Assembly (NCBI RefSeq): GCF_011927785.1
Contig: NZ_JAATJK010000001.1
Location: 310,001-374,000 of the forward strand
Length of the DNA: 64,000 nucleotides
Direction: 5' to 3'
Source: Micromonospora profundi
Lineage (GTDB): Bacteria > Actinomycetota > Actinomycetes > Mycobacteriales > Micromonosporaceae
The notes below the pieces were generated by a model that saw nothing but the letters and a program-made list of their open reading frames with translations, did no database searches and was not told the DNA's origin. Shown here one piece after another: positions 53,731-62,059 of this stretch; the stretch's first letter is position 1, and each line of letters starts with the position of its first letter. The translations under genes and the position numbers were made by a program.

Positions 53731-54315
53731 ATGCCGTGGTGGTCATGGCGCCCCGGTCCCGCCGACGGCGGGGATCCGGAAACCGGAAGCGGGATCACAG
53801 TCGACAGCGCGGTCCGGGTCGGGCCGCCCAGCCCTCGCCAGCCGGGGGACGACTGCCCGGGCAACGACAGGCCCGCGCTGGCCGACATGTCGGCCACCGT
53901 CGAGCCGGTGAGCCTGGGTCGGGTCTGTGACGCGCTCGATCTACTCGACGTGCGTTACCTGGCAGACGGCGACGGCAACCTCCTGGCCATGTGGGAGCGG
54001 CACGCCGTGCTGGTGACCCTCGAAGGCCCGGAGGACGAGATCCTGGTCATGCGGGCCCGCCCGCACGCCACGGTCCCGCCGGACTGGGCTGACCGGGCCT
54101 ACCGGGTGGTCAACGAGTGGAACCACACCCGTCGGTTCTGCAAGGCGTACATCGGTGACCCGACCGAGCGCGGGCAACTGCCGATCTACGCCGAGCTTCA
54201 GGTGCCGCTCGGCGCTGGTACCCACGACGCGCTGCTTGTCGAGATGCTCGACTGCGGCGCGGCGGTGGCCACCAGCTTCGTGGACTGGCTGCACGACGAG
54301 GGCGCGCTGCTCTGA
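53731..54315 (+). CDS. YbjN-domain protein
   Basis: The ATG at 53731 gives 194 residues: a poorly conserved N-terminal ~55 residues followed by a YbjN domain (LGRVCDALDLLDVRYLADGDGNLLAMW, ILVMRARPHATVPPDWADRAYRVVNEWNHTRRF). A typical ending is FVDWLHDEG. YbjN-like proteins resemble type III secretion chaperones in fold. Mycobacterial relatives are linked to stress and regulation, without a defined reaction. The start is uncertain: GTG/ATG codons at about 53887 would give the domain alone. It is convergent with glbO. Confidence 0.82.
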   Translation: MPWWSWRPGPADGGDPETGSGITVDSAVRVGPPSPRQPGDDCPGNDRPALADMSATVEPVSLGRVCDALDLLDVRYLADGDGNLLAMWERHAVLVTLEGPEDEILVMRARPHATVPPDWADRAYRVVNEWNHTRRFCKAYIGDPTERGQLPIYAELQVPLGAGTHDALLVEMLDCGAAVATSFVDWLHDEGALL

Positions 54316-54349
54316 AGCATCGCGCCTGCCGGGAGCCCGGTGCGGGCCG

Positions 54350-54775
54350 TCAGGCGGGCTCGGCCGGGTCCTCCATGGCGTTGACCATGAAGTACGCGGC
54401 CCGCTCCAGGTAGTCCCAGAGGGCGCTGGCGACCTGCGGCTCCAGATCGAGCTTGTTCACCGCGTTGCGCATGTGCCGCAGCCAGGCGTCCCGTTCGGCC
54501 GCGCCGATCCGGAACGGGGCGTGCCGCATCCGCAGCCGTGGGTGCCCGCGCTGGGCCGAGTAGGTGTTCGGTCCACCCCAGTACTGCATCAGGAACAGGG
54601 TCATCCGGTCGGCAGCCGGGCCCAGGTCCTCCGGATACATCGGCCGCAGCAGAGGATCGCCTGCCACGCCGACGTAGAACTCGTCCACCAGCCGGCGGAA
54701 GGTGGGCTCGCCGCCGACCGCCTCGAAGAGGGTCATCGACGCACCGGGACGGTCGGATTCACCTGCGGGGTTCAC
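54350..54775 (-). CDS. glbO: Truncated haemoglobin, group II (HbO)
   Basis: The 141-residue 2-on-2 globin has the GlbO signature: FYVGVAGDPLLRPMYPEDL, FLMQYWGGPNTYSAQRGHPR, proximal haem ligand H85 in RMRHAPFRIG and the group II Trp W98 (G8). TrHbO binds oxygen with high affinity and protects against peroxide and nitric oxide; in mycobacteria it associates with respiratory membranes. An internal ATG (MTLFEAVGG) would give the more usual 128-residue length; the GTG at 54775 adds 13 polar residues and has only a weak ribosome site. Confidence 0.95.
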   Translation of the reverse strand: MNPAGESDRPGASMTLFEAVGGEPTFRRLVDEFYVGVAGDPLLRPMYPEDLGPAADRMTLFLMQYWGGPNTYSAQRGHPRLRMRHAPFRIGAAERDAWLRHMRNAVNKLDLEPQVASALWDYLERAAYFMVNAMEDPAEPA

Positions 54776-54872
54776 CGTTCCATCCTGCCAGGTGCGGCCC
54801 GGCCCGGCCGGACCCGTACGCCGTGCGTCGGGTCACGGCGGCCAAGCGCCGGCCCCTGGGCTGGCCCGATGG

Positions 54873-56336
54873 TCAGGTGACCGCCTGCCGGTGACGGTCG
54901 TCACCGGTGCCCCGCGCCATGTCGCCGGCTGCGGGGCCACGGGGGCCAGGTGCGGGCGCGGCGCCGGCCGAGGCGCCCGGTGCCGGGGTGCCTGTCGCTG
55001 GGGTGCCTGGCTCCGGGGTGCCTGGCGCGGAGGTGGCTGGGTCGGGGGCGGGCGTGGCATTGGCCGCGGTGGCTGCCGCGATCGTCGCATCGATGGTCTG
55101 CTTGTCCGGCCAGCGCAGCGCGGCGATCGTCATCAACACCACCCCGACGGCGCTCCACACCCCGACCACCATCGGAATGGAGAACCGCTCGGCGAGCATT
55201 CCGGTGATCAGCACCGCGAGGCCCTGGATGACCTGGACGCCGGTCGCCATCACACCGAAGGCGCGCGCCCGGAACCCGGCGGGCAGCGCCTGGACGAACA
55301 GCCCGTTGGCCATCGGCAGCATGCCGGCGACCGCGAACCCGCACAGGGCGGCCAGCAGCGCCACCACCAGCGGAGACGGATTCAGCAGTGCCGGCACCAG
55401 CACCAGCGGTGAGAGCACGGCGAGCGGACGCATCAGGGCCAGCCGGCGGGCCGGGCCGAACAGCCTGCTCACCAGCAGCCCGCCGAGGATGAAGCCCAAC
55501 GGATTGGCGACCATGATCACCGCTTGCGCCGTCCCGGGGTTCATGTTGACGTTCGGGTGCTCGTTGGCCCAGGCGGCAGCCAGCCCTTCCGGAACGATCG
55601 AGAAGAGCATCGCGCTGAACACCAGCACCGCGATGGCCCGCAGCACCGGTGTGCCGAACACGATCTGGAACCCCTGCGCGGTCTCCCGGAGCAGGTGGCT
55701 GCGGTGCGCGCTGGTCATCAGCGCCGGTCGGTTGCGTACGCCGAAGCGGACCAGCAGCGCGGAGACACCGAACGTGACCGCGTTGAACAGCAGCGCGGCC
55801 CTCGGGTCGATCGAGGCGATGGCCGCGCCGAACAGATAGCCGACGACCTGGGCGGCCTGCCCGATGCTGCTGTTCAGCGACAACCCGACCACCAGCCGGT
55901 CCCCGGCGAGGATCTGCGGCATCAGCGCGGACTTCGCGGCCTGGCTCGGTGGGTTGGCAAGCGTCGTGGCGAAGATGAGCACCAGCAGCGCCGGGACCGG
56001 CAGGTTCGGAAGGGCGATGAGCAACATCAGCGCCATCCGGATCAGGTCACACAGCACCATCACCCGCCGGTACGGGTAGCGCTCGGCCAACGCGGCGAGC
56101 AGCGGGCCACCGACCAGCCACGGCAGGTAGCTGATGGCGAACGCGGCGGCGGAGAGCGCGACCGACTCGGTCTGCCGGTAGACGAGGAGGGTGACGGCGG
56201 CCTTGGCGACGTAGTCGCCGATCCAGGAGAGGGCCCCGGCTGCGAAGACAGCTCGGAACTCGCGCTGGGCGAACACTTCGCGAAAAGTGGCCGGGCCCTC
56301 CGCGGAAGGTCGCTCGTCGGGCACCGTCGCCTCCAT
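54873..56336 (-). CDS. Major facilitator superfamily exporter (MFS_3-like)
   Basis: The ATG at 56336 gives 487 residues with 12 predicted membrane helices. It has MFS loops (LAALAERYPYRRVMVLCDLIR between TM2 and TM3; SRLFGPARRLALMR in the second half) and the layout of enterobactin-exporter-like MFS_3 proteins. It probably exports a small molecule or drug by proton antiport. The last ~65 residues after WPDKQ are an Ala/Pro/Thr/Gly-rich cytoplasmic tail with repeated PGTP-type units, of no known function. The longer frame to 56414 lacks any ribosome site. Confidence 0.85.
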   Translation of the reverse strand: MEATVPDERPSAEGPATFREVFAQREFRAVFAAGALSWIGDYVAKAAVTLLVYRQTESVALSAAAFAISYLPWLVGGPLLAALAERYPYRRVMVLCDLIRMALMLLIALPNLPVPALLVLIFATTLANPPSQAAKSALMPQILAGDRLVVGLSLNSSIGQAAQVVGYLFGAAIASIDPRAALLFNAVTFGVSALLVRFGVRNRPALMTSAHRSHLLRETAQGFQIVFGTPVLRAIAVLVFSAMLFSIVPEGLAAAWANEHPNVNMNPGTAQAVIMVANPLGFILGGLLVSRLFGPARRLALMRPLAVLSPLVLVPALLNPSPLVVALLAALCGFAVAGMLPMANGLFVQALPAGFRARAFGVMATGVQVIQGLAVLITGMLAERFSIPMVVGVWSAVGVVLMTIAALRWPDKQTIDATIAAATAANATPAPDPATSAPGTPEPGTPATGTPAPGASAGAAPAPGPRGPAAGDMARGTGDDRHRQAVT

Positions 56337-56583
56337 CGGCCCCCGGAACAGCCGCTCGTGGCAGCCTGGCCGGGAACACTCGTCAGATCTACGGATCAGC
56401 GAGGATGTGACCACGTTCCGGCGGGAACGCGTGTTTCGGATTCTGCCCGATCGTCTGACAACTAGCTAGGGCGAACGGCTCGTTCGTCGCATCCCCGACT
56501 GAACGAACGGACGATACCTGAGGGGCCGGGCGGCTCGCGACCCCCACATCGGCGGCCAGCGCTGCCAGGCCAGATCGCCGAGG

Positions 56584-57624
56584 TCAGGTGGCACCACCCT
56601 GACCCGTCTCACCTTCGGGCAACGGTCGGCTCGGCGCACCCTGATAGATGCGGGAGGCGGCGATCTGCGCGGTGATCCCGGAGTTTTCCAGTGCCTCCGC
56701 CAGCCTGCGGCGCAGCTCCCGGCCTACCGCGAACTGACCGTCGGCCGTCGTCTTCACCACCGTACGGATCACCGCACCATCCACTGTCATCTGCTCGACA
56801 CCCAGCACCTCGGGCGCCTCCACGATCTCCAGCGACAGTTCCGGGTCGAGCGCCACCGAGGCGGCCGCCGTCCGCAGCACGGCGCTCGCCTCCTCGGTGC
56901 CGCTGAACCCGATCGGCAGGTCCACGACCACAAGCGCCCAGCCCTGGCTCTTGTTGCCCACCCGGATGATCTCGCCGTTGCGGATGTACCAGAGCACGCC
57001 CCGGCCGTCGCGGACCGTGGTGACACGGAGCCCGACCGCCTCGACGACACCTGTCGCCTCGCCCAGGTCGACGTTGTCGCCCACGCCGTACTGGTCCTCG
57101 ATGAGCATGAACAGCCCGGCCAGCAGGTCCTTGACAAGGCTCTGAGCGCCGAAGCCCAGCGCGACGCCGGCGATGCCGGCGCTGGCCAGCAGTGGCGCGA
57201 GGTCGAAACTGAACTCGCGCAGGATCATCAGCAGCGCGATGCCGAACACGAACGCGGTGGTCAGGCTGCGCAGCACCGAGCCGATCGCCTCGGCCCGCTG
57301 CCGACGCCGTTCGGGTACGAACTCGGCCGGGTCGACAGCGGCGGTGGGCACCCGCTCGCGCAGCGGTCGCAGCATCGTCGGCACAGCGCCCTCGGCTGTG
57401 GTCCGGACCAGGCGGTTGATCGTCCGGTGCAGCGCCCAGCGGGCCACCATCGCCAGCACCAGGATCAGCAGCACCCGCAGTGGTTTGAGCAGGATCCAGT
57501 AGCTGCCTTCCGCGAACCATTCCGACCTGGTCATGCGGTAGAGGAATTCGCAGGAGGTACTGCCCTGGCAGTTCACCGATCCGACGGTGGGCAGGGCGAG
57601 GGGGGTCACGCTGGCGGCACTCAC
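56584..57624 (-). CDS. MscS-type mechanosensitive channel
   Basis: The 346-residue protein has three N-terminal membrane helices (ILLKPLRVLLILVLAMVARW; FVFGIALLMILREF; the pore helix LASAGIAGVALGFGAQSLVK). The MscS beta-domain signature follows (LFMLIEDQYGVGDNVDLGEATG), with VLWYIRNGEIIRVGNKSQGW. It opens under membrane tension to release solutes. The GTG at 57624 is chosen since it directly precedes the domain; an in-frame ATG at 57750 and open sequence up to 57852 also exist. The next element toward the right is the AICE integrase, whose stop is at 57856, so the original upstream region has probably been replaced. Confidence 0.88.
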   Translation of the reverse strand: MSAASVTPLALPTVGSVNCQGSTSCEFLYRMTRSEWFAEGSYWILLKPLRVLLILVLAMVARWALHRTINRLVRTTAEGAVPTMLRPLRERVPTAAVDPAEFVPERRRQRAEAIGSVLRSLTTAFVFGIALLMILREFSFDLAPLLASAGIAGVALGFGAQSLVKDLLAGLFMLIEDQYGVGDNVDLGEATGVVEAVGLRVTTVRDGRGVLWYIRNGEIIRVGNKSQGWALVVVDLPIGFSGTEEASAVLRTAAASVALDPELSLEIVEAPEVLGVEQMTVDGAVIRTVVKTTADGQFAVGRELRRRLAEALENSGITAQIAASRIYQGAPSRPLPEGETGQGGAT

Positions 57625-57855
57625 ACTGCCTTCGTACCGCAAGGGGCCCGGCCGCCCACCGGCGACCCACCGGCCGGGTGAGATCCCGCCGAGGGCCGGA
57701 TCGGACCGGCGTGAACCGGCCATCGTGACAGGTGCGGTAAGGAGCTTCATGTCCGACCCCGGATTAGTACGTGCAATCCCTGATTTGGCGGCCCGGACCG
57801 CTGTTGACCTGCAAGAACGCCGATCGAAGATCATCCGGCACAACCAGGGCACAAA

Positions 57856-59097
57856 TTAGTTCCGATCTTGGGCGGCGGGAGCGCCGGTGTGGCTGCCCTT
57901 GGTCGGGCGGAGGATCTGCCCGATCAGGCCGCGCGGCCGGTCCTTCTTCGGCAGCCAGTGCACGTAGGTTTCCAGCGTGATCCGGAGGCTGGCATGCCGC
58001 AGTGCGTGCTGCACCTCCTGGGGCTCGACGCCGTTGCTCATCAGCGTGGTGGCGAAGAAGTGGCGCAGGGAGTGGAAGGTTCCCGACTTGGGCCAGCCTG
58101 CGGCGGAACGCCAGCCCTCCCACAGCTCAGACCAGTAGCGGTCGGTTATCAGCTTTCCGCTTGTAGTGGTGAACAGGAGAGCTGCGGGACGAGAAACCCG
58201 TCTTTCGCTGGTGATGTCCGGCAGCTCGAATTCGACGGGGCCGACCTCTTTGATGTGGGTCGCCACTTCCTCGGCGACCACGGCGTCCAGGTCGACTGTC
58301 CCTGTCGATCCGCTCTTTGGCGCGGCGAGGTAGAAGCCGCCGAAGTGCTCCCGGGAGTGCCGCAACTGCTGGACGACATGAAGCTCTTCGTGAGCAACAT
58401 CCAGGCACCGTGAGCTGTCTTCCATGCCCAGGACTTCACCGATGCGCAAGCCTTCACCGGCTCCCAGCCAGATGGCCGCGCGGAATCGTCGGGGTACGAC
58501 CTCGGTGAGCTTGAGCACCTGGTCCTCAGTCGGTACCCATCTCGGTGCTCGTGACATCCCCCGTAGCACTTGCGCGAGGTTCACGCCGTCGCAGGGGTTG
58601 TCGTCAAGCACCTTATCGATGACGGCAGCGTTCAGGATGGTCTTGAGAACACCGAAGTAGAGGCCAATGGACGACTTCGCGGTGCCATCGTCCAGCAGCC
58701 GACCGAGCCAGGCCATCACGTCGGTGAGGGTGATCGACCGGATGGACTGCTCGCCAAAGGCCGGCACAAGACGCTTGCGAAGATTCTGCGGGACGCGTCG
58801 CCGTGTTTCGACGCTCCACCCGGACTCGCGGGATTCCTTCCATCGCTGCGCGTATTCGGCAAAGGTGAGCTGTTCCATCTCGCGGCCAACCTTGACCTCT
58901 GCGGCGACGCCCGAGCGGCAATTGAGGTCGAAGGTTTCCGCGTCGCGCTTGAGATCGAACAGCTTGTCTCGGTCATTGCTGTCGGCGTCGGTGTAACGCA
59001 CGCGCCAGCGCTTCCCCCGACCGTGCCGTTTCGACGGGATGAACTTTTTCGTGTCCGGGTCGCGTTTCTTGAGGTACCACAGGTCATCGATGGGCAT
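57856..59097 (-). CDS. int: AICE tyrosine-family site-specific integrase
   Basis: The 413-residue protein has an N-terminal arm-binding region (RWRVRYTDADSNDRDKLFDLK), a core-binding SAM-like domain (TFAEYAQRWKESRESGWSVE) and the catalytic domain. The active site is complete: R218 (GEGLRIGE), K261 (PKSGST), H342-x-x-R345 (FHSLRHFFA), H368 (LRHASL) and Y378 (TLETYVHW). It recombines attP with attB. The ATG lies next to the xis stop with no gap. Its 3' end faces the chromosomal junction, as in pSAM2-type elements where int abuts the attachment site. Confidence 0.96.
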   Translation of the reverse strand: MPIDDLWYLKKRDPDTKKFIPSKRHGRGKRWRVRYTDADSNDRDKLFDLKRDAETFDLNCRSGVAAEVKVGREMEQLTFAEYAQRWKESRESGWSVETRRRVPQNLRKRLVPAFGEQSIRSITLTDVMAWLGRLLDDGTAKSSIGLYFGVLKTILNAAVIDKVLDDNPCDGVNLAQVLRGMSRAPRWVPTEDQVLKLTEVVPRRFRAAIWLGAGEGLRIGEVLGMEDSSRCLDVAHEELHVVQQLRHSREHFGGFYLAAPKSGSTGTVDLDAVVAEEVATHIKEVGPVEFELPDITSERRVSRPAALLFTTTSGKLITDRYWSELWEGWRSAAGWPKSGTFHSLRHFFATTLMSNGVEPQEVQHALRHASLRITLETYVHWLPKKDRPRGLIGQILRPTKGSHTGAPAAQDRN

Positions 59098-59098
59098 G

Positions 59099-59293
59099 TC
59101 AGGCCGCCTGGTCTTCCAGCCAGGCCCGGACGTCGGCCGGGTCGTAGCGCAGGTGTCGGCCGACCTTGAAGGCGCGGGGGCCGGTGCGGCGGTGCCGCCA
59201 TTGGTAGAGGGTGCCGACGGGCACCCGCAGGAAGGCGGCGGTGTCGCTGATGGACCAGAGGTCCGGCAGCGGGAGGGGGGTGGGTGCGGTCAT
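59099..59293 (-). CDS. xis: Excisionase / recombination directionality factor (MerR-like HTH)
   Basis: The 64-residue protein is a winged-helix excisionase (LWSISDTAAFLRVPVGTLYQ, WRHRRTGPRAFKVGRHLRYD, VRAWLEDQ). It bends attachment-site DNA to direct the integrase to excision. It sits directly upstream of int with only one base between the stop and the int ATG. Its ATG at 59293 overlaps the preceding small gene (ATGA). Confidence 0.95.
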   Translation of the reverse strand: MTAPTPLPLPDLWSISDTAAFLRVPVGTLYQWRHRRTGPRAFKVGRHLRYDPADVRAWLEDQAA

Positions 59294-59493
59294 CGTGGCT
59301 CCTTTCGGGTGATGGTGATGTAGGTGCGGCTCTCGCCGCTGTAGCCGGCGTGGCGGGTGCTGGTGCGGCAGGTGACCCGTTCGCGGCCGTAGTGGGCGGT
59401 GAGTTGGGCCGCGATGGTGGCGGCGTGGGCGGTGACGGTGGCGGTCGGCCCGATGAGCCGGACCGCGACCAGCGGGCGCGGACGTGTGGGCAT
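59290..59493 (-). CDS. Small AICE protein of unknown function
   Basis: The 67-residue protein (MPTRPRPLVAVRLIGPTATV ... TRHAGYSGESRTYITITRKE) is basic and strand-rich. No family is recognised; similar small proteins occur between repSA and xis in other AICEs. AAGGAG stands five bases before the ATG at 59493. The stop overlaps the xis start, so it is part of the excision/integration operon. The perfect palindrome at 59569-59586 lies 76 bases upstream, where a promoter for this sub-operon would be. The reading frame continues upstream across that palindrome but lacks a sensible start there. Confidence 0.7.
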   Translation of the reverse strand: MPTRPRPLVAVRLIGPTATVTAHAATIAAQLTAHYGRERVTCRTSTRHAGYSGESRTYITITRKEPR

Positions 59494-59568
59494 GCCGCTC
59501 CTTCCGGTGTCGGTGGGGTGGGGTGTTGCGTGCGCTGTGGAGTTGTCAAGGAACGGCTTCACAGGTCG

Positions 59569-59586
59569 TTGACACGTACGTGTCAA
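59569..59586. promoter_or_regulatory. Perfect 18-bp palindrome, copy 1, at the end of repSA
   Basis: TTGACACGTACGTGTCAA is exactly self-complementary. It covers the repSA stop codon and lies upstream of the small gene-xis-int unit. A 16-bp core of the same palindrome occurs at 63131-63146. I infer an operator of an element-encoded repressor not visible in this window. Confidence 0.6.
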
Positions 59587-61172
59587 GCGGCCATGGGTTG
59601 GACCGCGCGAGCGGCGGTGAGTTCGTCGGCCAAGGCGTCGATGCCGGCGAGGTGTTGTGCGCGGGCCATGGCGGCGGCGGTGTTGGCGAGTAGCGCGTCG
59701 CCGGTGGTGATCCAGCCGGTGGCTTGGTAGCCGAGTTCGTAGATGACCCGCTCGGTCTGCTCGTCGTCCCAGGTGTGCGGGTGGCCTTCGGTGCGCCGCC
59801 AGATGGTGCGCTGGAGGCGCAGGAAGCCGAGGGTGACGGAGAACGCGCGGCTCTTGGTGGCGATGTGTCCGCCGTAGCCGAACTGGTGCGCCCACCGCCG
59901 AAGCCGGGCGTAGTCGGGGTGCTCGCCGATGTCCCAGCACGCGCGGATGAGTCGCCCGAGGTGGGTGCCTGGGTCGCCGTGGATCTGGACGGAGAGGTCG
60001 TCGACGCGGCGCAGGCTCAGCCCGGTTACTTCGGTGCTCTTGGTGACGTACTTGGCGATGTAGCCGGTGATCTGGGCGAGGTTGACCTCGTGGCCGGGGG
60101 CGTTGACGTGCTTGAGGTCCAAGCCCTTGTCGCCCCACGCGATGTGCCAACCCTGGTTGCCGTTGGCCGGATGTGACGCGGAGGTGTAGGCGGTCTTGAC
60201 GAACGCCGTTCGGACGGCAGCCTCGAACATGTCCCGGGTGATGACCCGGGGCGGCGGCACGATCGCCTCAGGGCAGTCGGGGTTGTAGCCGTCGAGGCGG
60301 ATCAGGGCGTGGTAGTGGATGACTCCGCGTACCTGGAATTCGTAGACCTTGATGTAGCGGCGGCGCAGGTCCACGCCATAAGTGCGGCCGAGGCGGCGTA
60401 GTTCCCGGTCGGCTTGTTGGATGGTGCGGCGCCACAGCTCGGGTGCCTCGTGATTCCAGACGACTTGGCCGGCGTGGTCGTAGCAGTCCAGGCACAACGG
60501 CTGACCGAGGTGGGCGTCGGCGGCCTTGTGGCGTTGGCCGCAGCGCAGCTCCACACCGTGGGGGCAGGTGCGGCCGAAGGGGTGGCAGACCGAGGCCCGG
60601 CAGGTGCAGCCGTCTTTCTTGCGGCAGTCCGCCGCGTGGACTTTCACCACCCGGTGGTGCACCGGCCCGAACGACGGAGCGGTGGCGGTCAGGAAGATGG
60701 CGATGTGCTCATGCAGGGGTGGTAGTCCCCACCGGTCGCCCTGCAAGCCAGCCTTTATCAGGTGGTAGGTGTCGCGGCGGTACAGCTCGGCGCAGGACGG
60801 GCAGACCGCAGCGCGGCGGTTGCCGCACGGCGTGTAGATCGCGCCGTCGGGCATGTCCTCGGTGTCGACGGTGGCCATCCGGTTGCCGTCAGCGTCGTTG
60901 ACGTGGATCTGCCCAGCGAGGCGGATCGGGTGCTTGCACGCCGAAGCCGCCCGGACGTGGCCGAGCCATTCCGGGTAGTCGGGGTCTTGAGCGCGGGCGC
61001 GGCCGGACGCGACGGTGCGGGGGTCATGCCCGCGTACCCACCCATCGGCGGCGGGATCAGGGGTGGTGCGGGTGGGGGTAGCCCAGGGCCAGTAGCCGGC
61101 GGACTCAGCGGAGGCTCCCGTGCCCGAAACCGTGGTGGTTTCGGGCGCGAGAGGCAACGTCGAGGACGTCAC
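59583..61172 (-). CDS. repSA: Rolling-circle replication initiator of the RepSA family
   Basis: The 529-residue protein has several Cys clusters: PCGNRRAAVCPSCAEL, DCRKKDGCTCRASVCHPFGRTC, LRCGQRH and PLCLDCYDH. They suggest zinc ribbons typical of the pSAM2 RepSA family. The rolling-circle core shows an HUH-like H286-Y-H288 (GVIHYHALIRLDG) and a YIAKYVTK motif (residues 371-378), which matches the Tyr/Lys catalytic helix. It nicks the excised circle at an origin to start replication. Its ATG overlaps the DUF2637 gene stop. No origin sequence could be identified by eye. Confidence 0.93.
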   Translation of the reverse strand: MTSSTLPLAPETTTVSGTGASAESAGYWPWATPTRTTPDPAADGWVRGHDPRTVASGRARAQDPDYPEWLGHVRAASACKHPIRLAGQIHVNDADGNRMATVDTEDMPDGAIYTPCGNRRAAVCPSCAELYRRDTYHLIKAGLQGDRWGLPPLHEHIAIFLTATAPSFGPVHHRVVKVHAADCRKKDGCTCRASVCHPFGRTCPHGVELRCGQRHKAADAHLGQPLCLDCYDHAGQVVWNHEAPELWRRTIQQADRELRRLGRTYGVDLRRRYIKVYEFQVRGVIHYHALIRLDGYNPDCPEAIVPPPRVITRDMFEAAVRTAFVKTAYTSASHPANGNQGWHIAWGDKGLDLKHVNAPGHEVNLAQITGYIAKYVTKSTEVTGLSLRRVDDLSVQIHGDPGTHLGRLIRACWDIGEHPDYARLRRWAHQFGYGGHIATKSRAFSVTLGFLRLQRTIWRRTEGHPHTWDDEQTERVIYELGYQATGWITTGDALLANTAAAMARAQHLAGIDALADELTAARAVQPMAA

Positions 61173-62059
61173 GCGGTGGCTCCCACAGCGGTGCCGTTGT
61201 GGGGTCGGTTGTTGATGCTCGGTTGAGTGGTCAGGGCCATCAGGATGTCGGCGGCCGTTGCGGTGGGGACGCGCAGCCGCACAGCGAGTTGGCCGGGGGT
61301 GATGGGCTCACCGTGGGCTTTCTCGTGGGCCGTGGCGACGATCCGCGCTCCAGAGAGCAGCGCGGGCGCAGGTCCAGCGGTTACCGCAGGCGCGGCGGGT
61401 GCCGGGGTCGGGTCCTTGTCGGTGGTATCCGGGGTGAGCTCGACCGTCGTCGGGGTGTCGGTGTCCTCGCCAGAGTTGGGCAGGGTTGCGGATTCGTGGT
61501 CAGGTGCGGTGATCTCGGGTGTGGGGTTGGTGGCCGGGGTCGCGGCGGCCGGGCGGACCGTCGGCGAGGCGGGGATGTCGGGTGACGACGCCTCGGCGAG
61601 GGTGGCCGGCGCGGGTGCCGGGACGAGTTCGGTGGGCCGGGTGTTGGTGTGTTTGGCGGCGAGTAGGGCGGCGGTGGCCATGAGCATCAGGCCGTCGACG
61701 GCGATGGGACCGAACCAGATGACGAGGGTTCCTTCGTCGTAGTGACGTAGGAGTCCGGACAGGTGTTGGTAGGACACGAACGCGGCGACCAGGGCGACGG
61801 GCGGCATTCCGACCCAGCGCAGGACGTCCCAGCCCCAGCCCGAAGGCCAGGGGGTGCGGGCAAGGATTTCGATGGCGATGAACAGGAACAGCGGCCAGAC
61901 GATCGCGGAGACAACCGCGCCGGGCTCCGGGGTCCAGTTCTCGGGTGCGCCCTTGGGGGCGATGAAGGAGTGGGCGATGTTCGCGGCGACGGAGACGAGT
62001 CCGCCGAGGACGAGGCCGAGGTAGGCCCAGCGGGTGGGGCGGAGGTTCGTCGTGGTCAT
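61169..62059 (-). CDS. DUF2637 membrane protein (Spd-like)
   Basis: The 296-residue protein has four membrane helices in residues ~10-135 (WAYLGLVLGGLVSVAANIAH, VVSAIVWPLFLFIAIEILA, MPPVALVAAFVSYQHLSGLL, PIAVDGLMLMATAALLAAKH), the DUF2637 pattern found in AICEs and Streptomyces plasmids. A Pro/Thr/Ala-rich linker and a C-terminal helix-turn-helix-like part (PITPGQLAVRLRVPTATAADIL) follow. DUF2637 proteins are associated with intramycelial spread after transfer. It overlaps both neighbours by four bases. Confidence 0.9.
   Translation of the reverse strand: MTTTNLRPTRWAYLGLVLGGLVSVAANIAHSFIAPKGAPENWTPEPGAVVSAIVWPLFLFIAIEILARTPWPSGWGWDVLRWVGMPPVALVAAFVSYQHLSGLLRHYDEGTLVIWFGPIAVDGLMLMATAALLAAKHTNTRPTELVPAPAPATLAEASSPDIPASPTVRPAAATPATNPTPEITAPDHESATLPNSGEDTDTPTTVELTPDTTDKDPTPAPAAPAVTAGPAPALLSGARIVATAHEKAHGEPITPGQLAVRLRVPTATAADILMALTTQPSINNRPHNGTAVGATA

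Noticed and set aside
57625..57855. tRNA fragment at the AICE left junction
   Set aside because: Neither strand contains a T-loop GGTTCGAATCC-like core or an acceptor stem.
59494..60150. Long upstream extension of the small AICE protein
   Set aside because: The extension is antisense-like Arg/His/Pro-rich sequence that overlaps repSA in another frame. A good AAGGAG site supports the short form.
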